A DNA stretch of 64,000 nucleotides, taken from assembly GCA_000934455.1 (NCBI GenBank), contig KN885370.1, forward strand, positions 18,068 to 82,067, read 5' to 3'. This document shows, piece by piece, positions 41,901 to 56,900 of this stretch. The notes beneath the pieces are model-generated. The model saw only the letters and a program-made list of their open reading frames with translations. It did not search any database and was not told where the DNA came from. The DNA is from Apostichopus parvimensis (Eukaryota; Echinodermata; Holothuroidea; Aspidochirotida; Stichopodidae). Positions within the stretch are counted from its first letter, which is position 1; each line of letters starts with the position of its first letter. Both the position numbers and the translations under genes were made by a program.

Positions 41901-44900
41901 TTCCTCGGGAAAGATGGCAGCCGAATCAGCTCATCGTGTAGAAAAAGCATGTGAGTATTCAGCTGAAGATTGACGAAACAGAGAAGCAGATTAAGAGATT
42001 AATAGAAAAACCAAAACCATAGTAAATCATCTTCTCATTTTTCTCAATCCATTTATTTAAAAAAAAATTTTGACTAAACATTACTACTGATTCGCACCAT
42101 CTTGATTGCAGTTAGCAAATACAAGTTTAATATTAACAACACTGATTTGTTGACTTAATCTCACAGATTAAATTTGAATGTCACTCTTGTAAGGAAATTT
42201 GTTCTAGAAACCTGCACAATCACACCCAATCGAACGCAAGAAATAATGTGGCAGACTGTTCTTGTTAGCAAGATGATAATACATTGTCATGGCAACTCAT
42301 AAAATTGATAAAACAATGCCTTTATTACTGTTTGATCATTACACTTTGACATTAAAATGATAAAATGTCATCTACGTACCCCCCCCCCCATCAATCTCTC
42401 CCACCTTACCTGCTCTGGGGGACAAGTGTTGATCATTATCGTTTGACATTAAATGATAAGTGTCATCTACCCCCCCCCCATCAATCTCTCCCACCTTACC
42501 TGCTCTGGGGGACAAGTGTTGATCATTATCCATGAGAAGTAGACTCTACCAAGCTCTGAAAGCTTCAGAGTAAATGCCTAGAAAAATCACAAGGAAAAGA
42601 GAACAAAAGAAATAGCTTGTAATTAACATTTTCATGTAGGTGAATAAAACCACTGATAAAGTAGGTAATAATGAAAGTGGGACAACGTGATAATATGAAA
42701 AAGTAATTTCAGAGTCCTATTTGAATAAATATTTTGTACCCTCTTAAAGAAATGTGACGAATACAACAGAATATGATCTCTTCATGATGTCGTTCGATCT
42801 GCCTCACCCCATGGTCCCAGAATCCTGCGACCCAGCCATTGAAAAGCTAAACCCACGAAACTCACCCCATCGATGAAGAGAAATGCAACATGGAAAACCT
42901 TTACTATCCACACTTCAAAACATTACAAAACATGGAAAAGTTAGGAAAATTTAATAAATTAAAATATTTAAAACTAATTTTAGTACAGCACACATACATA
43001 TTTTGCTCTGTACTTTGTTTTGCCAATTTTACTAACCTGTCTCTGAAGCTGTTCCAGTCCTTTCAATGGATCCATTTTCTTCAAGATAAGCTCTGGGTAC
43101 TGTGACCTCTTGTAGGCATAAAAATCCCGAACATAAGACTTAACATCCACCATTTGATCTATGAAAAATTAAAAAAATTTAAAATGAAGGGTTAAATAAA
43201 GTAAGGCCACCAGATGTCCCAGATTTCCGGGGATGGTCCTCGGATTTCATGTGCCGTTCCCAGATTAAAAATGTTCCCAGAAATGTCACCTGATTTATGT
43301 GCTGTCCTACAAATATCCCTGAATTTTTAGAAACTGACCTGAATAATTACATCTTCTGTTGTATTAATTTTGTTTTATCATTCCTCAACACTCGCGGGTG
43401 CTGTATCTTGACAGTATAACAAAAGAAATGTATGAATATATAAAAGTATACTGTTATAGTAAACACACTATTGTTATATAAACACAGTATTGTTTTAAAC
43501 AGACTATTGCAGTAAAACACACTTTTGCAGTAAAACACAGTACTGTTGTAAACACACTATTATTGTAAACAAACTACTGTTTTAAACACCCTATTGTTGT
43601 AAATATCCTATTGTTGTAAACACATTATTGTTGTAAACACACTATTGTTTTTTAAACACACTGGACGTCTTGTGAAAAACATTAAGGACAGTGCCGGCTA
43701 GCACTTAAATAAGAGTCCTTAAAGACTCACTGGTCTTTTTGTCGACAAGAAAATGTGCGTTGTGTTCTTCTGGATCGATCTTAAAGAAGTCCAAGCTCTC
43801 GATGTGAATCTCTTCAAACTGCATCTCCTGAAAGAAATCAAACAAGAAATAAAAAACAATTAACAAGGAGGTAGCTTATCATTGTATGTATGTATATAAG
43901 ATCCTCCTGCAAGCAGGAACTAGCGATAAGAAGCCTCATTGGCTTATCAAAGCCGCAAGCTGACCGAAGTCAGTCTCTTACATTCATATTTAACATCCAT
44001 GATTATGAATTGTTAATTGTCAACAACTCTGTAACTGGACGACATACATTAATCTGGGAGTGACTCGAACCGGGGACCTTATGACTGAAAGGCACCGGCG
44101 TTAACCACTGAGCCATTAATTGTCATCAGGGAGGCTACATCATAAATGTGTCTCCATTGTTCATTATAAGAAGAAGACCATAATCCTTGCTGGAAATAAC
44201 CAAGTATTCTTAGAAACGCAGAACAACAAGATGAGGATTGGGAAGCAGCTGGTATATATATGTTGACCATCAAATGCAGCTTAAAAATTATCGATTGGAT
44301 CAGGCGCGTAGCCAGGAATTTGCCAAGGGGGGGGCGAAAATGTAGAAAAATTTTCAGAGCCGTAGATATGGCATTGCATACTATCTAAGCGTAGCGCCAC
44401 CATGAGTTGGCGCGATCGAGCGTACAAGAAAATGCCTCCCAGATCGCTGGAAATGGCACTTCCCAGGCCTTGTAAGTTGCATCTTAGCATTTTCTCTTTT
44501 GAAATTACTAGCGAAATCATAAAAACATTAAAAAAAATTTTTTTAAAAATTAAAAAAAAAAAATTTTTTTTAAAAATATGCTCAAGGGGGGGGCGGCTGC
44601 CCCCTTCGCCACCCCCCTTGGCTACGCGCCTGGATTGGATCACAAATTGTCGACTTCATGGTAATTTGAATAATCTGCATGATCACTGGTTAAGTCCCCT
44701 CTGGATTTTTCAACGTTTTAGCAACATTCACATTTCTATAATATGCCACAAAGACCTTTTAAAATCCAGATATTGTCAAAGCAGTCTATAGTAGTGTTCA
44801 TTAACTTTATTTCCAAGTTACTTGGAATACCAATTTGCTTTTCCTTAAAAAGTCAGTGACATACCATCCCAAACAATGTGGTCAGCCATCTTTGGTATTA

Positions 44901-47900
44901 GATGCTATGTAGAAATATTCATCCCATAAGGTCCATGACACCCTGGGCACCGAAATAGTCAGTGCATGCTTCGGTCCCAGGTGCAACTCAACTACAAACA
45001 TAGATTACTTTAAAATCAACTGCTTGTTTGAGAACTAATATGTATTCTGCTCTTGTATAGGTGAAAAATTTGTCAAGTAAACTGTTGTCCATGTGTGATA
45101 ACATTACATAGTTTGCACATGAATATTTAGTATACCAAATATGTGTTGGGTGCTACAACACTACTCAACAGGCAGGGCCTTAATGATATAAACCACAGTG
45201 TTGGTAGTTTAACCAATGACTCACCTCTGCTATGGGGAGCTGTGTAGGAATGTCCATCTCGTTAGGTCCATGAATGATCACTCTCTGAGAACAAACAAAA
45301 TAACCATCATCATATTAATCATCAGCTAGGTGGTAGTGTATTACAAACTAATTTACATAAACTACATTCAACCACTCATTCTGTTTCACTCAAGTAAGTT
45401 TATCTACATAAATTGGGTTTTTGAGAAGAGATTATCATGTCTTAGTTATCGAAGAGACGACAACAAATTATGGAATTAGTTTTCTGTATTACACTATATT
45501 TTGTTTGTTAGTAACCATAACCAATAATCCCAACTAGAATGTCGTGGGTTCGATCCCTGACCGACCAAAGAAAGATGGGTTTTTCATCCAGGAACAATCC
45601 ACCGTTTTCCCATCTCAAATGGTCTTCAAAATTGTAGAAAAGTCCAAACTGAGCTAGCTAAAACTGTGAATTGGATAGCCACTGACGTCAATCGTTACGT
45701 TATGAGCCATTATCTACCACATGCAAATGATGTGGCTGCTTAGCATCGTAAAATAACGGTCTCCCGGGCCCAGGCCAAAATGAAACTAGAGAAGGTTTAA
45801 TTAGTTAAGACCACTACATCTCTTACCTTGGCACAGGGAACGTTAGCACTGACCAACAATGTAGGCTGATGAGAAACAAAGTACATAATACCATACATGA
45901 AGTTTAACAAGTGTTTCATGAATTTTAACAAGTGCTTTCATAAATTGATTAAAGGCAATCGTGCCAAGATAAACAGCATCCTATCATGTTACTCGCATCA
46001 AATAAAGGTAATGTACATCAGCACACTGTTTGCATAAGGTAGATCAAGTCATGTGGGTAAGGAAATTTCTTGTTACTTGTTACTAATGCATCTATGCCTT
46101 TAAGTAAATGTACCAATGTGTCTATAATTGTCAATGACTTGTGTGCGGTAAAGATATTCGCATACTTTTCACATTAAAATGTATTTCATAGGTATCTATT
46201 TATAGATCTGTAAGTTACAAGGTCGAAGGTAAATAAATAATTAATTACTGAAGGTAAATAAATAATAAATTACTGAAGGTAAATAAAATAATAAATTACT
46301 GAAGGTAAATAAATAATAAATTACTGAAGGTAAATAAATAATAAATTACTGAAGGTAAATAAATAATAAATTACTGAATCGATGTAAACTCACATCACAC
46401 TGTTCCTTCTTCAGGGTTTGTTTGATGTCCTTGACTGTGAGACCAGAAACGAATGGCACAATATGCCAAATAATGGAGAGAGTATTGGCAACTGCTTCAC
46501 TGGCACCCGAGTGTGGCGCTCGGCAATGGTAGATGACAAACCCAATCTGTGAGTAATGAGACAAAAAGTGGTGAAGTCAGCCGTTTATTTATTTATTTTT
46601 GTCAAGTTGAGGGTATATGACTTGTTATAACACCGCGGTCATCCCATGGAGCAACATATGCAAACACAGCCTGTATATCCAGAAGCCAGAACCTCAAAGC
46701 CACAACTAGATCAATGCCAAGCATTGGTATGTTTATAAGAATCTGCAGGGATTTTAGTATGTCTGATCCATAATATTGAGAAATGGTGTTACTATCTGTT
46801 CTGTCATGCTATTACCCTAGCTATACAGTGATGCTGAACTCAGGGCCTTTACCAGTTCACTCAACACGTCTTGACAATTGGGTTGAATTCACAATGTGGT
46901 TAAACATTTTGCTTTTAAATACCCCAGATAAACGAGGTAACAGAACCATACCAGGTAATTAAAAAGTGTATGGGCAACTTGAGATGGAATTTCACGGACA
47001 CTGGAAAACATCCTCTTCATCAACAAGATCAGTTCTTCCTGTGAAAATATAACGATAACATGCAAGTAAAATTAAATGAACTTTCAAGAAGGACACAATG
47101 GATAATTTGTCTCACCAAGTACCAGCAAACATGTATGCCAAACTTCTTCAGCTTTTACTTACAATGGCCTACTTCTTTTAACAGACATTGCCCTACCTCA
47201 CCCTTTCTCCTTCCCAATCCTCCGTTTATCTACAACTCTCCCCCCTCCTTCCACCCTCCTTCCACCCTACATTGCCTCTGCCCCTCAAATTACCTTAACC
47301 ACTCTGCAATATATGCAAAAATGACTGGGGGGAGAGGGGAGGGGGGATCTAAGTTGACAATGTAACATACCTGTTTTCCCTTGCATGTGATCTTCTCCAG
47401 AATATAGCGACAAATAAGAGCAGGTTCTTCGACAAGGCAGTTCCACAGGGTGCTGTAGGCAACGTCACTCACTGCCAAAATGAAGGAGACAATTAAACTA
47501 CCTCAGCATCTTGTGAAGTAGAACTTATGTAGCCAAAGACTCTCCTGGGATCCAATGTTGGGGTTGCTCTTGAAAATGACAAGGCTGTCATTTGCAGAGA
47601 CCTTCCCCATGCTCAAAAAGAAATGAGGATACACATCCAACCTCCCCCCCACCCAATCAAACATGAGATATGCATCCATCCAATTTTCATCTATACACTG
47701 TTCCTCATCTGTTCTACCCCCTACCCACCTACCCACCATAAACAAACCCCTATCTACAACCCCAACCTCCCCCCCCCCCACCCCACACACACAATATATA
47801 TAAATTTCACATGATAAAGTCAAGAAATTTCCAAAACCACATTTTTAATGTTCTAAAAGTGTTAAACATTTCCTGACAGATATCGAAGAGGACCAAAAAA

Positions 47901-50900
47901 ATTGGCAGATTTCCACTACCAAATAATCATGACAAGGTTTGACCTAACTTGCTGTGATGCTAATCTTTTGTGATGATTTAATTATGCCGAATATAGAGTA
48001 GTAGCCAATCGGATGGCTAGGTACACCTGAGCACTAGAGTTATTAGCCAATAGGAGGGTGAGGGGTGTGGTTAGCCAGTGATTTATAAGGGTGTCGTCTA
48101 TAGTTCCTGGGAAGAAACAGAAGCTAGCGCATGTTGACCAGCTTTTGAGCTTAGAGCTGTGAGCTCTTTTAATACCAGCCTGTACTTGTTTCGACTTTAA
48201 TTAAGGCTTTTTACTTTAACCTGTGGAAATACTAATTTTGTGTTATTTACAGCACCCGACTAGGTGTAAGCTACTGAGGAACAGAATTACACTTTTTCAT
48301 AAATGCAACATGAAGTCAACTGTTGTTTTTATTATTCGCTATGTATCTGCCGTGAACCTGCCACTCATTGGCCCATCAAAACACAACAAGGCCAAGATCC
48401 CCATCCAAACAAACAACTGCCCCCCCCCATCCCGGCCCAACCAACCTAGTACACTCTGCATGCACTTTACTGAATTACCTGCAACCCCCTCTAGATTGAC
48501 TTCGGAATCGTCGAGGGCGCTGGTTAGTTGTACGATGGCGCCGCACACACTAGATGGGAAAAAGACACCAAACGTTGGAGGTGTGTGGTGGGCCCTTTCC
48601 ATAACCTGGTTATCCTCTTCCACAGCTGAAAATAGTTTTTACAAAAAATTGAGGTAAAACATTTTGCTAAAAACATGACCGACCTTTCCTTACTGTTCTT
48701 TCCTCCCCACACCCATCATGATCTTGACCTTTGGATGACCTGGACGAACAGATGCATAACTGAATTGTTAAAACAAAAATCATATATATGAACAGCTTCC
48801 TTCTCAAAGAGTTTAGGACTACAGATCTGCTTTGTATAAAACTTAAACCATTTTACATTCAATTTCTGTTTTCATATAATAACATACTTTACAAACAACA
48901 ATGAGAGAAGCTATCAGAAAAATATTTTCATTTTTAAAACTTAAAGATATTTTCAAGAGTAAAGAATCCATTTCACTTTGTATCGTCAATTATGAAGTCA
49001 GTTGTAATATGGTATGGAGAAATTATTGGTTTGCTAATGTTCTAATTACTTTCACCAATACGTCTTCTGAAAAATTCTACCCTACCAACTGAAGAATAAC
49101 TGTAGAGACACTGTAACACAAATGGTTGCTGGGATGTACGTAAAATGTAAATATTTCACATGTTTTATGGATCATTTTAATAATCCTTGTTTGAATTTTC
49201 ATTCATAATATTTTTTCTCATAATTAAAATCTTCCCTATTTCATGGCATCTTACGAATCATTTTAATACTCCTATCTGGACACTTTTTCTACTTATACTT
49301 TTGCTCTCAAACTTTTAAGACAACAACAATACGATAAGTATAACTTGATTATGAAGTAACTTTGAAAACAGTCTTATTCCTTGCAATGTTAACAGCTTCT
49401 GTACAATCTACAGCTTTCCCTTTGATAATTCCATTATTATGAATATATTTGAATTAAATACAATTTTCGATTATACTATGAAAAACAAAGGTGTTCTTTC
49501 CATTCGTAATTAACAAAACCAATCCCTCGCTCTCTCTCCATCTTTTCTTCTTCATCTTTCTCTGTCTCTCCGCTATCCATCTCTCTCGCTTTCTCACACT
49601 CACTGCATTATGAAATCACAGGCATGTACACTGCAAGTTAAATATATTCCTAACTAATAAAATAAATAAAAAAATATCTAAAAAAATTACAAAGGCTACA
49701 AAATTTCTGACCTAACAACAAAAAACCCAGACGGAAAACCTTTTGACACAATCGGCAAGAAATATACCTTCATAAGAACCGAAACCTTAAAGGCACATTC
49801 TCACGAAGCATAGAATATTTGATAGGGTTTAGAAACCCATGTGACTATGTTATGTGAGAGTATACCTACCCATAACCTTTGAGTTGATAATCTTCTATTT
49901 AAATAGTCCATTCATTAACAGGATGACTTTATGAAGAATTTTAGTCATGATATGTAAACTGTCCGAGAAGTTTAGAAATAAAATAGAGTCCTAGAAATGC
50001 ATCTACAGCTGTTATAAGTTTTCAAGCTATACACCTCTCACATATGCAAAATCTCTGGAATGATCCTTTAAGGCTCCTCAGCGCACCCCTAAATATTAAT
50101 CTTGCCATTGTTTCTTCAAATTCTTATAAATCCACCAAAACATGTCCTTTTAACCTCATACAAACATGTGCACTTTTTGGATGACATTTTAACCATCACT
50201 TGTCCCTTGAAAAATGTCTAATTTCATGCCATTTGAAGCTATAAAACTCTTTTAATATTTCCCATTTTGAGTTTTACTGTGTTGCATCTGAGCAACCTTC
50301 CTAAATAGCATGTGTTTTATACTTAATAGTTTAGTTATTTTAATTGGTGAACCTCAGTTGTTTTAATGGTCATTTCTCAAAAAAAAACAAGAATTAAAAG
50401 TGTTACAAAGAAACACAACCTCAACTGATAACTGTTTTTTTTGGAGATTCTACATTCAATGAACTTTTCTGCCTAAAAGTCATTCTTTGAATGATCCTTC
50501 TTGGGAACTGTCTGATTGAAAATGTGTCTATCCTTCTTTCAAAAATGATTTATTACCTAAACACATAATTAGGACCAGTTTTGAGATAAGGAGTTCTTAC
50601 AAACATTGAAAACGGTGCACAATAGAAAAAACAAGCAAACTGTGAATGAGTGTAAATGATTAAGCCATGAACAATGTGTGAGCATTTACTATAAACAAAA
50701 GGATGGCAAAGCATGAAAGGTGGGTGTGGGTGGGGGGGTGAGGGGGTGAAAAAGCAACACAGAATCCTTTTTCCATTCTTCTTAAAATATCAGAAAACTG
50801 AATTGTCAATTTAAGGCTGTATAACACTGTCATTCCATTCCCTTTAATAATTCAATTAGTACATCTGAAAAACAAATAAAAAAATTGGGTGTTTATTTTT

Positions 50901-53900
50901 TTTATATTTTTCTCATTGTTTGGTTGTGAGATGATGATTTGCTTCTTCTGATCTGAAGGGTTTTATTCTTCTGTGGGATTTATTAGAAATTAATAAACAG
51001 TTAACATAATTTGGATGTTTTGACTTGTTTGGAGGTATATGTCTGATGAAACAATAATGTAACATCAGTTTAGTAGGTTAATACGGAACTGCCAAATTAC
51101 AAACATTGCGAACTACAAAACATTTTACACAAAAAAAAAGGAGTTAAAGGACGGAGCAAATGTGACAATTTAAACATCATACGATGAAATTTAGTTGACA
51201 AGATGATGATGATGAAGATGATGAAGATGAAGATTAAAAAAAAAAAAAAAATGAATTAAAATGAAATCAAGCAAGACAGTTGACAAAAATATTAACAAAG
51301 CCTGTTTCAGTCAAGCCATTTTGGAAAATTAAAATCATTAATTTTTTTTTAAATCCCCCCAAAAAAAGAAAAAAAAAAGTGGGAAGTTTCATTATTGTCA
51401 AACTCAGTATTGGCTGTGGCTGTATGTTTTAAGAAAAGGGAAAAAATTTCCCATTTTTTTTAATTTATTTTTTTAATTTATATTTTTTTCCACCTGAGGC
51501 TGTCAAATGACTTGCTTGACTGAAAACCGAGCGATGTCTGAAGGAAGAAGCAACGATGAGACCGTTTCAAATGTACCTGTACTTGCGGATAACGTTCCGG
51601 ACCACAGTGATGCACGTCGAGCAGACAAGTTTGGGACACGCCCCATACCAGATGCTGCGGCAGCTGCGGCGGCTTGTGAGGGCGGAGCAATGGAGACACG
51701 ACGTTGACCCACACAGACACTTACGGGCAGAGGTGGATCCTCTGAGTTAGGACGGGACGAAACAGCAGTGTTAGAGATAAAACAAGAACGAGACAAGAGG
51801 TCATGTGTGTTGCCGAGGCAAAAAAAAGAAGAAGAAAAAAGAAAAAAAAAAAGTTTGCTTCAAGCAATTGTGCTCACAGTGGAAACGGTGAAATGATCAA
51901 CATGTACAATCAACATGTATATAACATTTCTTTTTAAACCGACTGATTAAAGGTTTTGTTCGAGGTTCTGAGATTTGCCAAAAATTTAGAAACAAAATGG
52001 TTTTATATAGGACACCGTATGCGCTAAGTCTGTTATATATGAATTGTAAATAAAGACCAGGAGAACATTTTTCCCCATGTTTTGATTTTTTGTTTGGGTT
52101 TATTTTTTTTTGGGGGGGGGAGAGGGGATCGGTATGTTTTTGGCAAATCTATTAACACAGGTATATACAAAATAAATTGGACAAACAGAATCTTTGTACT
52201 ATTTTAAAGACGGAAAGAAACATAGAAACCAGCTATACGGGATACCATCCTTCACTTCTATTTTAATAACGAAAAATTGGAAATCTGGCTAATTATTCCA
52301 ACTTCTCTTCTCATTGTAACCCTTCATAATTCCTTAAAATTACAATCCGCTTAAATCTTCGTCAACGACTACACTAAATCTACCAAAAACACAACTCACT
52401 AATTTACTCCAAGTTGGAAAAAGGATTGTGATCCTATAACGAGGGCAGCAGCTCTATATATTTAAGCTGCCACGTACGATACAGGTGTAATTATTTAGAC
52501 AGAAATGTACATGATTACGACGGAAGCACAAGAACAAGCGGCCTACAGAAAACAGCTGTAATCTCTTACATGAAACGTTTACATAAACTGCCCTTATTTA
52601 TTGCAGATCAACACATTTGTTTTCAGGTATTTACTATGAATACAAAAAAAAAAATGGAAACAGAAATGAGGCATGTATATATCCAAGAGTGACATAAATT
52701 TGCTGATGTGTGCGTCCTACGAGACCTTTACTGTACGATGTAGGAAAGACAAGGAAATTTCAAACATGACACAATCTACGACTGTTAGAAGTGTTAGCTC
52801 AGTGGTTAACGCCGATGCCTTTCCAATCATAAGGTCCCGAGTTCAAGTCACTCCAAGATTAATGTATGTCGTCCAGTTACAGAGTTGTTGACAATTGACA
52901 ATTCATAATCACGGACGTTAAATATGAATCTATGAGACTGACTTCGGTCAGCTTGCGGCTTTGATAAGCCAATGAGGCTTCTTCGCGAGTTCCTGCTTGC
53001 AGGAGGATCTAAAATACCTACATACTACTTTAAAAATTGATTGATGATGCTTACAAAAGGAGAACATTAATGTTACACCCTAAACATGTCTTAACTGCTA
53101 TATAGTACTATCCCTTAAGGTTAACACAAAGCCAGATGTTCACACACAGTCAGTTGTATATAATCCATACATGAGAATGTTAACTGCAAAACTGAAAATC
53201 TTAAACATAATGGTCTCTTGCTGCAAAGTACAACACAATAATAATACATATTTATAATCTCCAGAGATTCAAAACAACCATCAACACTTGTGAACCTAGC
53301 TATAGGCATACTACCCATTCATAGCAGACTTGTATGGATATAGGGGTGTGTGTAGAGCTTACAACCCCCAACACCCCCCCCCCTCCCACCCATTCACAAC
53401 CCCACACAACCTTCCATGTAGACCTAATTATAGATATAATTTCTACCCTAATTGTGCCTAACTTGAAGAATGCACAATTTCACATCACAAATTTCAAGAG
53501 CTCATAAGTATTGGCTCAAAAATTTAGCACACAGTGCTAGAAGTTTTCAAGAAAAAGTACTCTCACTGCAGTTCTGATTCTCACAAGTTGAATCCTGGAC
53601 ATCAAAGAGTATTCATGTTAAGACAATTAAGTATCTCAGAGTGGCAGAGGGATGTTTCATGAAATTTGACCATGCAAGACCATTAACTGACTATCTAGCA
53701 TATTTGAGGGCAATACTGGGGACCTTCAAGTCATCATTAGCATACATCTATGGGTCACAATTTCTTCAAGGAGTATTGGGGAAAGAAATGTCCTGGGGAG
53801 GGGGGGAGAGCAGGGTTGGGGTCAGTGCAAGAACATTTTTCCACAAAATGTTCAACAACATTTCAATGTGTGGACTATATTTTCATCTTTCAATATCCTA

Positions 53901-56900
53901 ACGAGTGGACAATATTGTCAAACGTTTTATGCCTACTGCCAGAAATAAGCTTCCAAATCCCCTTATCTAAAACACATACCAGTCATCATTTCAGTTCATT
54001 TTGCTACAAATCCTGGCACAAATTAATGAGCACATCCTCCCAAGAGAGAATTTGCCTAAATTTTTTACGCCTATTGCCAGAAAAATTTGTATCTCAAACA
54101 TACATGGTCATTTTATAGTGAGTAGTATATTCCATAGTCGTATAGTGTCTACAATCCCTGCACAAATGAGAACAGGTTCCCATTTTCTACTGCCCACATC
54201 ACCAATCACAAGTTACTCACAACCATCACAGCTTTTTTTTTGCTCAAACTAATTGGTTAACACTTCACCGACACATCTTCAACAGCATTGCTGTGATTGA
54301 GTCAAGGATAAATTATGCATCCATCCATCCGTAGGGTAAAAATGTATCAATTCCACTGCAGACAATCCCTGAGAGTGAGTTTGATACCAAAAATGAAAAC
54401 ATTGAGTTGCATTTGAGGATATAACCATGCAAGCCAAACAGTCCATGCTTGAAAGCATTCTGGTTATTAAGGTAGGTGCTGACAAAATCTTCCACTGTCC
54501 TCCTCATGTATATGTTACTTTGACGATAAAATTAAAACGGAAGCGTAGAATTCGGATGTACATCTCGGCTGAGAGTATTGTTGCGGCAAAAAACCTTGAC
54601 ACGATTGATTTAACATATTTATAAACAGAAGCTGCTGTCACTTTTCTAGCTTAAGAATGCAAACAGAACAAGAAGATTTCACCGCAATAAGTTACCTTAG
54701 CAACAGTTTCAGCATACTGTCGTATGTACCCGCAGGTACCGTAACAGCATATCAAGATTCCGTCTTCTACTGCCTGCACTCTGTCACAAACTTCAACTAA
54801 TTATTCAAACTGCTAGTGATTCATGCAGCTTTCCTTCTCTCTAAGGACTTGTAATAAATGTTGTCATTAAATCAATCTTTTAATTGGTCACTCCACGGTT
54901 CCATGGAGAGAGCTGTCATATAGATCATACTGTGCCTGATTGACAGCATTAAAATGATCCACAGATCAAAGTAACAGGATCGCGTGGAAGCGCTCGAACA
55001 ATGCGGACACTTTATACGAGGGGTGAGTGGCTCGTTCGAGGTTCCACTTGTGCAGTTTTGCCGATTTTTGCCGATTGGAGAAGCTAAGGTGCATTCAACT
55101 GTTAGTTTGACTTTCAACTTCAGGGCACAAGTTTCAAAAGACATCTTCTTCAATTGAATATATCTTTAAGAGGTCAATACATGGCAGTGCCATGCTACTG
55201 CTGATGATCCCTGTACTAAACTCATAGCAACAGCTTGTCATGTTTTCGCAGGAACCAGAATGAACCCATATGACAGCGCCCTCAGTTTTGTTGGAGAGCC
55301 ACATTAGAAGGTAAAGTGATATCATCACATTAGTGAAAGAAACAGTTCTGACAGCCTATCTTGCCATTACACCAGCTTTGTTGGGATAGCTACTGATAAA
55401 TGTTTTTTATGAAGCGTGAGCCAAGGGGTACGGAAGAACCCTACTGAGAAATCCCTCCCATAGGAGCTATAATGTAAAATAAGCATGTACTCACAAACTG
55501 TAGGCCTCCTTCATCCAATAGGCTATACCCCACCCCCCTCCGCTCCCCACCTTCCCTCCCCCTTCACAATTACCGCTAATGATCTGATGAAAGTTTTTGG
55601 AAAACAGTCTATTATTAATATTAAAACAATTGCCTCATTTTGCCTCAATTGATCATTGAGGATGTTTAACTTAAGACTTGTCATGCAGCCATATAAATTA
55701 TTGAAAATGTTTTCTACTTTGCAGCAATAATTGCTTCGTATTCATCATCCTGCGGTATCCTCTCACCCACCTTAGATTTAACCCTCTGGACTCCTGCCCC
55801 ACTCCACACCCCTCCCACACCTTCTCTCTCTTGTATTTATTACTTTCAATCTTCCTGTAAACTTTACCATCTGCAATCATCTATTTCTGTCCATCACCTT
55901 CTCTGAACAGGCTTAGCTAGATGCTAAACTTCAGTAAACGGATCCAAAACAATGCTTGGAACAACAAGATTACACTCGATATTCCTAAAGCAGAGCTTTC
56001 TTTAAATTAGGTCCAGCCTTACCTTCCTCTTCCAGGTTGGTATGGTGTGAGGGTTCATGCGCAGCCTGCTGAATGATCGGTACATTCGTTAAATGGTATG
56101 TCTCCCTCGCCTGCCTCTTTCTTTCCTCCTCTTTCAGCCAGTGTTTCCTAAGATTTTCCAAACGCTGGTGGGTTCTCGACACAGCGACCGCAGCAAAAGC
56201 TCTCTACGAGGAAACAGGTCAATTTCACACTGCTCAGACTCCGTGCTGACGGTGCGGACATTATATACATATTTCGAATATCGATATCTTACAAGGTATT
56301 TCAACCTGAGTCGAGAAATGTACATTCTAAACAAAATCTGGGATTTGGATTGGTTTTTAACTGATGCTTTTAGAACTTTACACCTTAAACCAAACAGGGT
56401 AGGAACAGAGACTCCGCATCAACAGATCTACCATTAGTACTCATTAATACTCCTTATGTATTGCTACAGTGTGTTCCGGTAGTGTACGTTTGACAACAGG
56501 AAAGAAATTCTTTGGTTCAATTAGCTTTACTTGATATTTCAACTCCTTCCAATCCATCAAACTATTAATCTACACTTTACATTAATCTACCAACTTCTCT
56601 GCCACATTTGGATAATTAATACAAACACATGAAAAGTCAACAGTTCTGTATATATAGTGTTATTAAACAAGGGAGAGAATCAATGCCCTCACCGACTCTT
56701 CATCCGAGGAAACCTCGTCAAAATTGTCTACTACGGTCGGCATCCATGGAGGGTCCAGGACCGGCAGGGAATTAGAGCCCAGGGTCGGAGATGGAACCGT
56801 GAAGTCGATGCTGGGTGGTGGTACCTGTCATGTGACCATATTAAAACCGAAAAGCATTTATGTAACAATCACCAACATTGCTTTAAGATATCACACAGAG

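Noticed and set aside
54872-55328. Two minus-strand ORFs (93 and 64 codons) in the intron between exons 10 and 11
   Set aside because: No recognisable motif and no splice phase that would fit between UNC80 exons 10 and 11, which already join correctly.
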